The notes below the pieces were generated by a model that saw only the letters and a list, made by a program, of their open reading frames with translations, was not told the DNA's origin and searched no databases. A stretch of DNA of 64,000 bases from Pseudomonas brassicacearum. GTDB taxonomy: Bacteria; Pseudomonadota; Gammaproteobacteria; Pseudomonadales; Pseudomonadaceae. Both the position numbers and the translations under genes were made by a program. The stretch covers positions 1-64,000 of the forward strand of contig NZ_MOBJ01000009.1 of the NCBI RefSeq assembly GCF_003732225.1, in the 5' to 3' direction. Positions 40,881 through 49,920 of this stretch are shown in pieces; the first letter of the stretch is position 1, and each line of letters opens with the position of its first letter.

Positions 40881-41867
40881 TCAGCCATCAACCGAGGGAA
40901 TATGCCCGAACATGTGCTGAACAAACTCCACCCGCTCTTGCGGCGTTTCGGTAATCCCTCTGGCCTTCAGCTCTTCCAGTCGTGCCTCGACGGCATGAGT
41001 ACGCAAGGTCAACCCGCAGTCATTGGCAATCTGAATATTCAGCCCGGGCCGCGCGTTGAGTTCGAGAATCAGCGGGCCTTTCTCCTGGTCCAGCACCATG
41101 TCGACGCCAATGTAGCCCAGGCCACACAGCTCATAACAACTGGCGGCAAGTTTCATGAAACCGTCCCAGTAGGGCAGTTGCACGTCATCCACCGGATTGG
41201 CGGTGTCCGGGTGTTTGGCGATGAATTTGTTCAGCCAGGTGCCGCGCAAGGTCAGGCCGGTGGCCAGGTCGACACCGACGCCGATGGCGCCCTGGTGCAG
41301 GTTGGCCTTGCCGTTGGACTGCCGGGTTGGCAAACGCAGCATGGCCATTACCGGGTAGCCCATCAGCACGATGATGCGGATGTCCGGCACGCCTTCATAA
41401 CTGATGCTTTGGAAGATCTGGTCGGGAATCACCCGATACTCGATCAGCGCACGGTCGCGGTGACCACCCAGGGAATACAGACCGGTCAGAATGCTGGAAA
41501 TCTGATGTTCGATTTCCTCATGGCTGATGATCTTTCCGGAAACCGTGCGGTACTGGCCTTCGAAGCGGTCGGCGATCACCAGGATGCCGTCACCGCCGGC
41601 ACCCTGCGCCGGTTTGATCACGAAGTCGCTGTGGTTGCCGATGATCTCGCCGAGCTTGTCGATTTCCTTTTCGGTGGAGATCACCCCGTACATTTCCGGC
41701 ACATGAATGCCGGCCTTGATCGCACGTTCCTTGGTGATGATCTTGTCATCGACAATCGGGTACAGGCTGCGCTTGTTGTACTTGAGTACGTAGTCCGCGT
41801 TGCGCCGATTGATGCCCATGATGCCCCGGGCTTCCAGGGCCTTCCAGGTCTTCCAGAAACCGAACAT
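40881..41867 (-). CDS. Alpha-L-glutamate ligase-like ATP-grasp protein
   Basis: 328 aa, RimK-related ATP-grasp ligase. Visible elements are NRRNADYVLKYNKRSLYPIV near the start, VIKPAQGAGGDGILVI (ATP-binding loop) and LELNARPGLNIQIAN (metal-binding end). It is predicted to add glutamate or another amino acid to a carboxylate. Its start overlaps the stop of the preceding inactive transglutaminase gene by one base (TAATG), so the two are coupled. No soluble substrate is encoded nearby; the membrane partner suggests an envelope target. Confidence 0.92.
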   Translation of the reverse strand: MFGFWKTWKALEARGIMGINRRNADYVLKYNKRSLYPIVDDKIITKERAIKAGIHVPEMYGVISTEKEIDKLGEIIGNHSDFVIKPAQGAGGDGILVIADRFEGQYRTVSGKIISHEEIEHQISSILTGLYSLGGHRDRALIEYRVIPDQIFQSISYEGVPDIRIIVLMGYPVMAMLRLPTRQSNGKANLHQGAIGVGVDLATGLTLRGTWLNKFIAKHPDTANPVDDVQLPYWDGFMKLAASCYELCGLGYIGVDMVLDQEKGPLILELNARPGLNIQIANDCGLTLRTHAVEARLEELKARGITETPQERVEFVQHMFGHIPSVDG

Positions 41868-43399
41868 TACGACTCGGCCTTGACGAAGGCTTTGAAGCGC
41901 ATGAGTTCGGTCAGGCGGTAGCCGCGATAACGACCCATGGCCAGCATGAAACCCACCAGGACCAACAGGATCGCCGGGAAGGTGAACACGAAGTAGATCA
42001 GTTCCGGGATGCTCATGATCAGGTGTCCCAGGGATGCTGCGAACAGCGTGCCGATCGCGACTTTCAGCGCATGGCCGGCGCCGCGTTCTTCCCAGGTGAT
42101 CGACAGGCGTTCGATGGTCATGGTCAGAATCACCATCGGGAACAGTGCCACCGACATACCGCGCTCCAGTCCCAGTTTGTGGCTGAACAGGCTGATGGCG
42201 GCAATCAGCACCACGACGAAGGTCAGTACTACCGAGAGCCTCGGCAACATTTGCAGTTTCAGGTGTTCAAGGTAGGAGCGCAAGGACAGGCCCAGCGCCG
42301 TGATCACCGTAAACAGCGCGATACCGAAGCCCAGCTGGGTTTCCCGGAAGGCCAGGGCGATCAGTACCGGAGTAAAGGTGCCCAGGGTCTGCAAGCCGAT
42401 CAGGTTGCGCAGGATCAGGATCACCAGCACGCCGATCGGGATCATCACCATGATCATGAAGGTTTGCTGGGTCTGTAGCGGCAGGCCGTACAGCGAGTAA
42501 TCGAGGAAGCTGGCGTCGGTGTTCTCGTCGGTCAGCTTGGCCAGGCGAATGGCGTTCATTTCGCTGTTGTTCAGGCTGAAGGTGACGTTGGCTTTCTTGC
42601 CGCCTTCGACGGTGATCAGGTTGTCATCGCCGGTCCACCACAGCAGGCGGTCAGTCGGCAGGCCTTGCTCACCGGTTTCCGGGTTGAAGTACAGCCAGTC
42701 GGTGCCATTGAAGCTGCGCAGCCAGAGTTCCGGGATTTGCGGCTGATCGGCCACCAGGCGGATGGTGTGGACCTTTTCCATCGGTACGTGGGCGATGGAC
42801 AGCAGCAGCTCGATGATTTTCGCCTTGTGCGCGGGCGAAGGATCGCCTGCCAGGAGCATTTTGGCGTTGTCGTCGTTGGTGTTGTTGACCCGTTTGATTG
42901 CTTCGCTGATGAACGTTTCAACGTCCGCCGAGTGTTGGCGAATCGGCGCGAGCAGGGCATCGGCGGCGATTTTTTCCGGGCCTTCGACGGCGATGCTGTC
43001 ACGGAAGGTCGGGCCTTTGACTTTGGATTTTTCACCGGTGTAGCGCTTGGTCAGCACCAGGCGGTAGTAAAGCGTCTGGTTGCCCTTGGCCCGACGTGCC
43101 GACCAGGTGACTTTGCGGTTGCCGTCGACGCGGTTGACCGAAACGCCATAGTTGTTGGAGATGAAACTTTCATTGAGGCTGACGTAATCGCGGCTCAGCG
43201 GTGGCACGAACATCTGGATCTTGACCGGGTCCTTGGCACTGGCGACGAACTCGACCTTGGCGTCGATGTTCCACAAGTCGTCGGTGGCGTCTTCGGTCAC
43301 CGGAATGCCCAGCACGAAAATCTGATAGGCCGTAACTGAAATGCCTAGCACCATCAATATGGCGATCAGGATTTTCAGGTGGAGGGTAAGAGAGCGCAT
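41867..43399 (-). CDS. Inactive transglutaminase fused to multi-span membrane domain
   Basis: 510 aa. One N-terminal span (LKILIAILMVLGISVTAYQI) is followed by a periplasmic region with a transglutaminase-like fold whose catalytic Cys/His/Asp are not visible. After it come about seven C-terminal spans (for example FMIMVMIPIGVLVILILRN and LSVVLTFVVVLIAAISLF). This is the inactive-transglutaminase/7TM architecture that co-occurs with RimK-like ligases and retropepsin-like proteases. It probably binds a peptide or protein and couples it to transport or signalling. Confidence 0.9.
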   Translation of the reverse strand: MRSLTLHLKILIAILMVLGISVTAYQIFVLGIPVTEDATDDLWNIDAKVEFVASAKDPVKIQMFVPPLSRDYVSLNESFISNNYGVSVNRVDGNRKVTWSARRAKGNQTLYYRLVLTKRYTGEKSKVKGPTFRDSIAVEGPEKIAADALLAPIRQHSADVETFISEAIKRVNNTNDDNAKMLLAGDPSPAHKAKIIELLLSIAHVPMEKVHTIRLVADQPQIPELWLRSFNGTDWLYFNPETGEQGLPTDRLLWWTGDDNLITVEGGKKANVTFSLNNSEMNAIRLAKLTDENTDASFLDYSLYGLPLQTQQTFMIMVMIPIGVLVILILRNLIGLQTLGTFTPVLIALAFRETQLGFGIALFTVITALGLSLRSYLEHLKLQMLPRLSVVLTFVVVLIAAISLFSHKLGLERGMSVALFPMVILTMTIERLSITWEERGAGHALKVAIGTLFAASLGHLIMSIPELIYFVFTFPAILLVLVGFMLAMGRYRGYRLTELMRFKAFVKAES

Positions 43400-43404
43400 G
43401 GGTA

Positions 43405-43941
43405 TTACTCTGCGGTTTGTGCGTCGGTGGCGCAGGCAGGTTTGCCAGCAGCGTATTTAAGACTGGGGTCGACCAGCGCATCAAAGCGTTTCAAGGCTTC
43501 GGAGCCGATCAAGAGCGGGTATTGGAATGCACTACGGTCGGTCAGGTTCACTTCTATGCTGCGTAGCGCCGTACCCATGCAGATATCCAGCTCTATCACC
43601 GGGCGTGCGGTGTACTGCTTGCCTTCATCGGGGTCGTAGTCACCGGCACGGCGTTTGATTTTGCTCACGCGTGCCAAAGGGCGTTCGATCGGGTGCGAGT
43701 GGGCGGTGTCGATAGCCAGATAGAAGCGCACCCAGGATTCGCCATTGCGTTTGAAGCGTTTGATGTCGCGGGCACTGAGCGAGGCGGTTTTGGCCCCGGT
43801 GTCGAGTTTGGCCGCGACTTCCAGGTCGATCCCTGCCAGCTGCGCGTATTCGTTGAGGCCGTACACAGTCTTTTCGCCCGCGATAGCGAGACCCGGCAGG
43901 CAGAGTAGGCAGAACAACAGGGTGAAGGGCTTGAGTCTCAT
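43405..43941 (-). CDS. Retropepsin-like ATP-dependent zinc protease family protein
   Basis: 178 aa. The signal peptide RLKPFTLLFCLLCLPGLAIA is followed by EKTVYGLNEYAQLAG and the aspartic-protease-like motif LDTGAKTASLSARDI with Asp47. Named after RimK-associated zinc protease annotations, the fold is retropepsin-like and the protein is predicted to be periplasmic. It is the first gene of the three-gene operon with the inactive transglutaminase (5-base gap) and the ligase. It could trim the product of the ligase. Confidence 0.88.
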   Translation of the reverse strand: MRLKPFTLLFCLLCLPGLAIAGEKTVYGLNEYAQLAGIDLEVAAKLDTGAKTASLSARDIKRFKRNGESWVRFYLAIDTAHSHPIERPLARVSKIKRRAGDYDPDEGKQYTARPVIELDICMGTALRSIEVNLTDRSAFQYPLLIGSEALKRFDALVDPSLKYAAGKPACATDAQTAE

Positions 43942-44126
43942 AGATCCTGGCGCGGTGCCGTCCGTTCTTCAGTTCAAGGCGACTGGCATTGCTGCACAAG
44001 CTCCTTCTCGTGCCTGCCATAAAAACATGACAGACAAATGCGGGCGGCATTCTAGCACGGTGGTTTTATGGCGCCAGCCGCGGGGCTGTCCTTTACTTAG
44101 GTTTTACCAAAGGCGTTTATTAGACG

Positions 44127-44138
44127 ATTGTCGACAAT
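44127..44138. promoter_or_regulatory. GntR operator upstream of the prp operon
   Basis: ATTGTCGACAAT is a perfect 12-bp palindrome, 74 bases before the GntR gene. A second copy, GTGTCGACAAT, at 44201-44211 ends next to the GntR start codon. Palindromes of this type are bound by FCD-class GntR regulators. Autoregulation and propionate control are inferred. Confidence 0.68.
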
Positions 44139-44211
44139 AGCTCTTTTTCCTTTGACTGATTGCCTGATATTGGTTAGTTTTTGGCGCATTGACTTACAAG
44201 GTGTCGACAAT

Positions 44212-44934
44212 ATGCTGGATCAACTCGATCCCCCGGTGATGGCGTCAGACGATTCGGAAACCCTTTCCGAAAACGTCTTCCGACGCATTCAGGCGGCCAT
44301 CGTCAAAGGCGAGATCGCCCCGGGCAGCAAGATCTCCGAGCCTGAGCTGGCGCGCACCTACGGCATCAGCCGTGGGCCGTTACGTGAGGCAATCCATCGC
44401 CTGGAAGGTCAGCGCCTGCTGGTGCGCGTCCCGCATGTGGGGGCAAGGGTGGTGTCGCTGAGCCACGCCGAGTTGCTTGAGCTCTACGAAATTCGCGAGT
44501 CTTTGGAAGGCATGGCCTGTCGCCTGGCTGCCGAGCGCATGACCAGCGAAGAAATCGATGAGCTGCGCCGGGTGCTGGAAACCCACGAGCGCGATGCGGC
44601 GTTTCAGGCAGGTGTCGGTTATTACCAGCAGGAAGGCGATTTCGACTTTCACTACCGAATCATTCAGGGCAGTGGCAACCGCACGCTGACGCAAATGCTC
44701 TGCGGCGAGCTTTATCAATTGGTGCGCATGTACCGCATCCAGTTTTCCGCCACGCCCAATCGGCCGCGCCAGGCGTTCGCCGAGCACCACCGGATTCTCG
44801 ATGCCATCGCCGACCGTGACGGTGAATTGGCCGAGTTGTTGATGCGTCGTCACATCGGCGCTTCAAAACGTAATATCGCCCGTCACTATCAGGACGGCGC
44901 CCATCAGACAGCCACTCCACGAGGTGAGTCATGA
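44212..44934 (+). CDS. prpR: GntR/FCD-family regulator of the methylcitrate operon
   Basis: 240 aa from the ATG at 44212. The winged helix is [20 protein letters not shown], with the recognition part [17 protein letters not shown]. The C-terminal FCD domain (from about 100; [18 protein letters not shown]) should bind a small acid such as 2-methylcitrate. Its stop overlaps prpB by 4 bases, so regulator and pathway are co-transcribed. This GntR is unrelated to the sigma-54 activator PrpR of enterobacteria, so the symbol is used by position only. Confidence 0.9.
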   Translation: MLDQLDPPVMASDDSETLSENVFRRIQAAIVKGEIAPGSKISEPELARTYGISRGPLREAIHRLEGQRLLVRVPHVGARVVSLSHAELLELYEIRESLEGMACRLAAERMTSEEIDELRRVLETHERDAAFQAGVGYYQQEGDFDFHYRIIQGSGNRTLTQMLCGELYQLVRMYRIQFSATPNRPRQAFAEHHRILDAIADRDGELAELLMRRHIGASKRNIARHYQDGAHQTATPRGES

Positions 44935-45821
44935 GTTCCAACAAGAGCACACCAGGCCAGCGTTTCCGCGATGCGGTTGCCAGCGAGCAACCTTTGCAAG
45001 TGGTCGGCGCGATCAACGCCAACCATGCGCTGCTGGCCAAGCGCGCCGGTTTCAAGGCTATCTATCTGTCCGGTGGCGGGGTCGCTGCCGGTTCTCTCGG
45101 TGTGCCGGATTTGGGCATTACCGGCCTCGATGATGTGCTGACCGACGTACGCCGGATCACCGACGTCTGCGATCTGCCGTTGTTGGTGGACGTGGACACC
45201 GGTTTTGGTTCCTCGGCGTTCAACGTCGCGCGCACCGTGAAGTCGATGATCAAGTTCGGCGCGGCGGCGATTCACATCGAGGACCAGGTCGGCGCCAAGC
45301 GCTGCGGTCACCGTCCGAACAAAGAGATCGTTTCCCAGCAGGAAATGGTCGATCGGATCAAAGCCGCTGTCGATGCGCGCACCGATGACAGCTTCGTGAT
45401 CATGGCCCGCACCGACGCTCTGGCGGTGGAAGGTCTGGAGTCGGCACTGGATCGCGCCGCGGCGTGTATTGAAGCCGGCGCCGACATGGTGTTCCCGGAA
45501 GCCATCACCGAGCTTGAGATGTACAAGCTGTTCGCCAGCCGCGTCAAAGCGCCGATCCTGGCCAACATCACCGAGTTCGGCTCGACGCCGCTGTACACCG
45601 TCGAGCAACTGAGAGCCGCCGATGTGTCGCTGGTGCTGTATCCGCTGTCGGCCTTCCGCGCCATGAACAAAGCCGCGGAAAACGTCTACACCGCGATCCG
45701 CCGCGACGGTACGCAACAGAACGTCATCGACACCATGCAAACCCGCATGGAGCTTTACGATCGCATCGATTACCACACCTTCGAGCAGAAGCTCGATGCG
45801 TTGTTTGCTGCGAAGAAGTAA
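44931..45821 (+). CDS. prpB: 2-methylisocitrate lyase
   Basis: 296 aa. It cleaves 2-methylisocitrate to pyruvate and succinate, the last step of the 2-methylcitrate cycle. The isocitrate-lyase-superfamily signature KRCGH is in [16 protein letters not shown], and metal/substrate residues appear in [12 protein letters not shown]. Length and context fit PrpB rather than AceA. It is coupled to the GntR gene; a family B REP pair separates it from prpC. Confidence 0.96.
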   Translation: MSSNKSTPGQRFRDAVASEQPLQVVGAINANHALLAKRAGFKAIYLSGGGVAAGSLGVPDLGITGLDDVLTDVRRITDVCDLPLLVDVDTGFGSSAFNVARTVKSMIKFGAAAIHIEDQVGAKRCGHRPNKEIVSQQEMVDRIKAAVDARTDDSFVIMARTDALAVEGLESALDRAAACIEAGADMVFPEAITELEMYKLFASRVKAPILANITEFGSTPLYTVEQLRAADVSLVLYPLSAFRAMNKAAENVYTAIRRDGTQQNVIDTMQTRMELYDRIDYHTFEQKLDALFAAKK

Positions 45822-45822
45822 A

Positions 45823-45900
45823 GATCAAAAGATCGCAGCCTTCGGCAACTCCTACGCCGATCGTGTTCCCCGTAGGAGCTGCCGCAGGCTGCGATCTTTT
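45823..45900. repeat. REP pair (family B) between prpB and prpC
   Basis: AAGATCAAAAGATCGCAGCC (45823 on, then a slightly diverged TTCGGCAACTCCTAC) faces GTAGGAGCTGCCGCAGGCTG (to about 45900), the same family as 19547-19616. It lies inside the operon and could attenuate or stabilise the message. Confidence 0.88.
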
Positions 45901-45945
45901 CGGGGTTATCCGAATAGCCTGACAAATTCAAGATTGGAGACAGCA

Positions 45946-47073
45946 ATGGCCGAAGCAAAAGTATTGAGTGGCGCCGGGCTGCGTGGCCAGGTGGCCGGGC
46001 AAACCGCATTGTCCACCGTGGGACAGGAAGGCGCAGGCCTGACCTATCGCGGCTATGACGTTCGCGAACTGGCGGCGCAAGCGCATTTCGAAGAAGTGGC
46101 GTACATGCTGCTGTACGGCGAGCTGCCGAACAAGGCGCAACTGGCCGCCTACATCAGCAAACTGAGCAAGCTGCGTGACCTGCCGCAAGCCCTGAAGGAA
46201 GTGCTCGAACGCATCCCGGCGGACGCCCATCCAATGGACGTGATGCGCACCGGTTGCTCGTTCCTCGGCAACCTTGAACCGGAGAAAGACTTCTCCGAGC
46301 AACACGATAAAACCGACCGGCTGCTGGCCGCGTTCCCGGCGATCATGTGCTACTGGTATCGCTTCAGCCACGACGGTAAACGCATCAACTGCGTGACCGA
46401 TGAAGAGTCGATCGGCGGGCATTTCCTGCACCTGCTGCACGACAGGAAGCCGAGCGAGTTGCACGTCAAGGTGATGAACGTTTCGCTGATCCTTTACGCG
46501 GAGCACGAGTTCAACGCGTCGACCTTCACCGCCCGCGTTTGCGCATCGACCTTGTCCGACCTGTTCTCCTGCGTTACCGCGGCCATCGGTTCCCTGCGCG
46601 GCCCGCTGCATGGTGGCGCCAACGAAGCGGCGATGGAAATGATTCAGCGCTTCGCATCGCCGGAGGAGGCAATCAAAGGCACCCTCGGCATGCTTGAGCG
46701 CAAAGACAAGATCATGGGCTTCGGTCACGCGATCTACAAAGACAACGACCCGCGCAATGAAGTGATCAAGGGCTGGTCGAAAAAGCTCGCTGACGAGGTC
46801 GGTGACAAGGTGTTGTTCCCAGTGTCCGAAGCCATCGACAAGACCATGTGGGAGCAGAAGAAACTGTTCCCCAACGCCGACTTCTACCATGCCTCGGCGT
46901 ACCACTTCATGGGCATTCCGACCAAGCTGTTCACGCCGATTTTCGTCTGCTCGCGCCTGACCGGCTGGGCGGCGCATGTGTTCGAACAGCGTGCCAACAA
47001 CCGCATCATCCGCCCGAGCGCCGAGTACGTCGGCGTCGAACAGCGCAAGTTCGTGCCAATCGAACAACGCTGA
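45946..47073 (+). CDS. prpC: 2-methylcitrate synthase
   Basis: 375 aa from the ATG at 45946, with TTGGAGAC upstream (the frame extends back through the REP element but is not coding there). It condenses propionyl-CoA and oxaloacetate. The citrate-synthase core is intact: GPLHGGANEAAMEMIQRF, FGHAIYKDNDPRNEV and the C-terminal arginine in ANNRIIRPSAEYVG. The short length, without the N-terminal extension of GltA, is typical of PrpC. Confidence 0.95.
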   Translation: MAEAKVLSGAGLRGQVAGQTALSTVGQEGAGLTYRGYDVRELAAQAHFEEVAYMLLYGELPNKAQLAAYISKLSKLRDLPQALKEVLERIPADAHPMDVMRTGCSFLGNLEPEKDFSEQHDKTDRLLAAFPAIMCYWYRFSHDGKRINCVTDEESIGGHFLHLLHDRKPSELHVKVMNVSLILYAEHEFNASTFTARVCASTLSDLFSCVTAAIGSLRGPLHGGANEAAMEMIQRFASPEEAIKGTLGMLERKDKIMGFGHAIYKDNDPRNEVIKGWSKKLADEVGDKVLFPVSEAIDKTMWEQKKLFPNADFYHASAYHFMGIPTKLFTPIFVCSRLTGWAAHVFEQRANNRIIRPSAEYVGVEQRKFVPIEQR

Positions 47074-47115
47074 GTGGTGGGGTTTTGCACTGGTAGCTGA
47101 AGAAACCGAAAACCC

Positions 47116-47205
47116 TGTGGGAGCGAGCTTGCTCGCGATAGCGGTGGGGCAGTCGACATCGATGTTGGATGTGACTCAGTCATCGCGAGCAAGCTCGCTC
47201 CCACA
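47116..47205. repeat. REP pair (family A) between prpC and acnD
   Basis: TGTGGGAGCGAGCTTGCTCG (47116 on) and CATCGCGAGCAAGCTCGCTC (47181 on) face each other across about 40 bases. Confidence 0.9.
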
Positions 47206-47273
47206 GTAGTTGGGTGTTCTTCAGTTCCGGCGCCAGACGCCTCCTATGCAATCACCGTGACCGAGTCCTGACG

Positions 47274-49868
47274 ATGAACACAGAATTTCGCAAACCGCTG
47301 CCCGGCACCCATCTGGATTACTTCGACGTCCGTGCGGCAGTCGAGGCCATCCAGCCTGGCGCCTACGACACTCTGCCGTACACCTCCCGCGTGCTGGCGG
47401 AAAACCTGGTGCGTCGCTGCGACCCGGCCACGCTCACCGAATCCCTGAAGCAGTTCATCGAGCGCAAGCGCGACCTCGACTTCCCGTGGTTCCCGGCGCG
47501 CGTGGTGTGCCACGATATTCTTGGCCAGACCGCCCTGGTTGACCTCGCCGGCCTGCGTGATGCCATCGCCCTGCAAGGTGGCGATCCTGCACAAGTGAAC
47601 CCGGTGGTGCCAACGCAACTGATCGTCGACCACTCCCTGGCCGTTGAGCGCGGTGGCTTCGATCCGGAGGCGTTCGAAAAGAACCGTGCCATCGAGGACC
47701 GTCGCAACGAAGACCGCTTCCACTTCATCAACTGGACCAAGAAGGCCTTCAAGAACGTCGACGTGATTCCGCCGGGCAACGGCATCATGCACCAGATCAA
47801 CCTGGAGAAAATGTCTCCGGTGATCCAGGTGCGCGATGGCGTGGCGTTCCCGGATACCTGCGTGGGCACTGACAGCCACACGCCTCACGTCGATGCGTTG
47901 GGCGTGATCGCCATCGGTGTCGGCGGTCTGGAAGCCGAAAGCGTGATGCTCGGCCGCGCGTCCTGGATGCGCCTGCCAGAAAGCGTCGGCGTTGAACTGA
48001 CCGGCAAGCTGCAACCGGGCATCACCGCCACCGACATGGTGCTGGCGCTGACCGAGTTCCTGCGTCAGCAAAAAGTCGTCGGCGCCTGGCTGGAATTCTT
48101 CGGCGAAGGCGCCTCGGCACTGACGCTCGGCGACCGCGCAACCATTTCCAACATGGCTCCGGAATACGGCGCCACCGCGGCGATGTTCTACATCGACCAG
48201 CAAACCATCGACTACCTGAAACTCACCGGCCGTGAAGACGAGCAGGTGCAGTTGGTCGAGAGCTACGCCAGGCAGACCGGTCTGTGGGCCGACAGCCTGA
48301 AGGGCGCGCAATACGAGCGAGGGTTGAGCTTCAACCTGTCCTCGGTGGTGCGCAACATGGCGGGGCCGAGCAATCCTCATGCCCGTGTCGCCACCTCGGA
48401 CCTCGCCGCTCAAGGCATCTCTGGCCAGTGGGACGACGTTCCCGGTCAGATGCCGGATGGCGCGGTGATCATTGCCGCCATCACCAGTTGCACCAACACC
48501 AGCAACCCGCGCAACGTCATCGCTGCCGGTCTGTTGGCACGCAACGCCAACAAGCTCGGGTTGACCCGCAAGCCATGGGTCAAATCGTCCCTCGCACCGG
48601 GTTCGAAAACCGTGGCGCTGTACCTGGATGAAGCCGGCCTGACCACTGAACTGGAACAGCTCGGTTTCGGCGTGGTGGCGTTCGCTTGCACCACCTGCAA
48701 CGGTATGTCCGGTGCGCTGGACCCGGTGATCCAGCAAGAAATCATCGACCGTGACCTGTACGCCACCGCCGTGTTGTCGGGTAACCGCAACTTCGACGGT
48801 CGGATTCACCCGTACGCCAAGCAGGCGTTCCTCGCGTCGCCGCCGCTGGTGGTGGCGTACGCCATTGCCGGGACCATTCGTTTCGACATCGAAAAAGACG
48901 TGTTGGGCCTGACGGCCGACGGCAAGGAAATCCGCCTGAAGGACATCTGGCCGAGTGATGAAGAGATCGACGCGGTGGTCAAGGCGTCGGTCAAGCCGGA
49001 GCAGTTCCGTCAGGTTTACATTCCGATGTTCGCCATCCACGAAGACACCGGCCCGAAAGTCAAACCGCTCTACGACTGGCGCGAGATGAGCACCTACATC
49101 CGCCGTCCGCCGTACTGGGAAGGCGCACTGGCCGGGGCACGTCCGCTCAAGGGCATGCGCCCGCTGGCAGTGCTGCCGGACAACATCACCACCGATCACC
49201 TGTCGCCGTCCAACGCCATCATGCTCGACAGCGCCGCCGGCGAATACCTGGCGAAAATGGGCTTGCCGGAAGAGGACTTCAACTCTTACGCGACGCACCG
49301 CGGTGACCACTTGACCGCACAACGCGCGACCTTCGCCAACCCGAAACTGTTCAACGAAATGGTTCAGGAAAACGGCAAGGTCAAGCAGGGTTCGCTGGCG
49401 CGTGTCGAGCCGGAAGGCCAGGTCATGCGGATGTGGGAAGCCATCGAAACCTACATGGAGCGCAAACAGCCGCTGATCATTATCGCAGGCGCCGACTACG
49501 GTCAGGGTTCGTCCCGCGACTGGGCTGCCAAGGGTGTGCGACTGGCCGGGGTTGAGGCTATCGCAGCCGAAGGTTTCGAACGCATCCACCGTACCAACCT
49601 GGTGGGCATGGGCGTGTTGCCGCTGGAGTTCAAGCCGGGTACTGATCGCAAAACCCTGGGCATTGACGGCACTGAAACCTTCGACGTGATCGGCGAGCGC
49701 ACTCCGCGCGCCACACTGACGCTGGTCATCACCCGCAAGAACGGTGAACAGGTGTCGGTGCCGGTCACTTGCCGTCTCGATACTGCTGAAGAAGTCTCGA
49801 TCTATGAAGCCGGTGGCGTGTTGCAGCGTTTCGCCCAGGACTTTCTTGAATCGGCTGTTGCCGTTTAA
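47274..49868 (+). CDS. acnD: Fe/S-dependent 2-methylisocitrate dehydratase AcnD
   Basis: 864 aa from the ATG at 47274 (MNTEFRKPLPGTHLDYFDVR), usual AcnD length. It is an aconitase-family enzyme that dehydrates 2-methylcitrate to a methylaconitate isomer that PrpF must then convert. The 4Fe-4S cysteines are visible in ITSCTNTSNPRN and FACTTCNGMSG; the swivel domain has ADYGQGSSRDWAAKG. It replaces the PrpD route together with prpF, although prpD is also retained here. Confidence 0.96.
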   Translation: MNTEFRKPLPGTHLDYFDVRAAVEAIQPGAYDTLPYTSRVLAENLVRRCDPATLTESLKQFIERKRDLDFPWFPARVVCHDILGQTALVDLAGLRDAIALQGGDPAQVNPVVPTQLIVDHSLAVERGGFDPEAFEKNRAIEDRRNEDRFHFINWTKKAFKNVDVIPPGNGIMHQINLEKMSPVIQVRDGVAFPDTCVGTDSHTPHVDALGVIAIGVGGLEAESVMLGRASWMRLPESVGVELTGKLQPGITATDMVLALTEFLRQQKVVGAWLEFFGEGASALTLGDRATISNMAPEYGATAAMFYIDQQTIDYLKLTGREDEQVQLVESYARQTGLWADSLKGAQYERGLSFNLSSVVRNMAGPSNPHARVATSDLAAQGISGQWDDVPGQMPDGAVIIAAITSCTNTSNPRNVIAAGLLARNANKLGLTRKPWVKSSLAPGSKTVALYLDEAGLTTELEQLGFGVVAFACTTCNGMSGALDPVIQQEIIDRDLYATAVLSGNRNFDGRIHPYAKQAFLASPPLVVAYAIAGTIRFDIEKDVLGLTADGKEIRLKDIWPSDEEIDAVVKASVKPEQFRQVYIPMFAIHEDTGPKVKPLYDWREMSTYIRRPPYWEGALAGARPLKGMRPLAVLPDNITTDHLSPSNAIMLDSAAGEYLAKMGLPEEDFNSYATHRGDHLTAQRATFANPKLFNEMVQENGKVKQGSLARVEPEGQVMRMWEAIETYMERKQPLIIIAGADYGQGSSRDWAAKGVRLAGVEAIAAEGFERIHRTNLVGMGVLPLEFKPGTDRKTLGIDGTETFDVIGERTPRATLTLVITRKNGEQVSVPVTCRLDTAEEVSIYEAGGVLQRFAQDFLESAVAV

Positions 49869-49920
49869 TACGACGAGCCGCGCGGGATTTCAAGTCCCGC
49901 GCTGGCCAATAAGGACCCAC

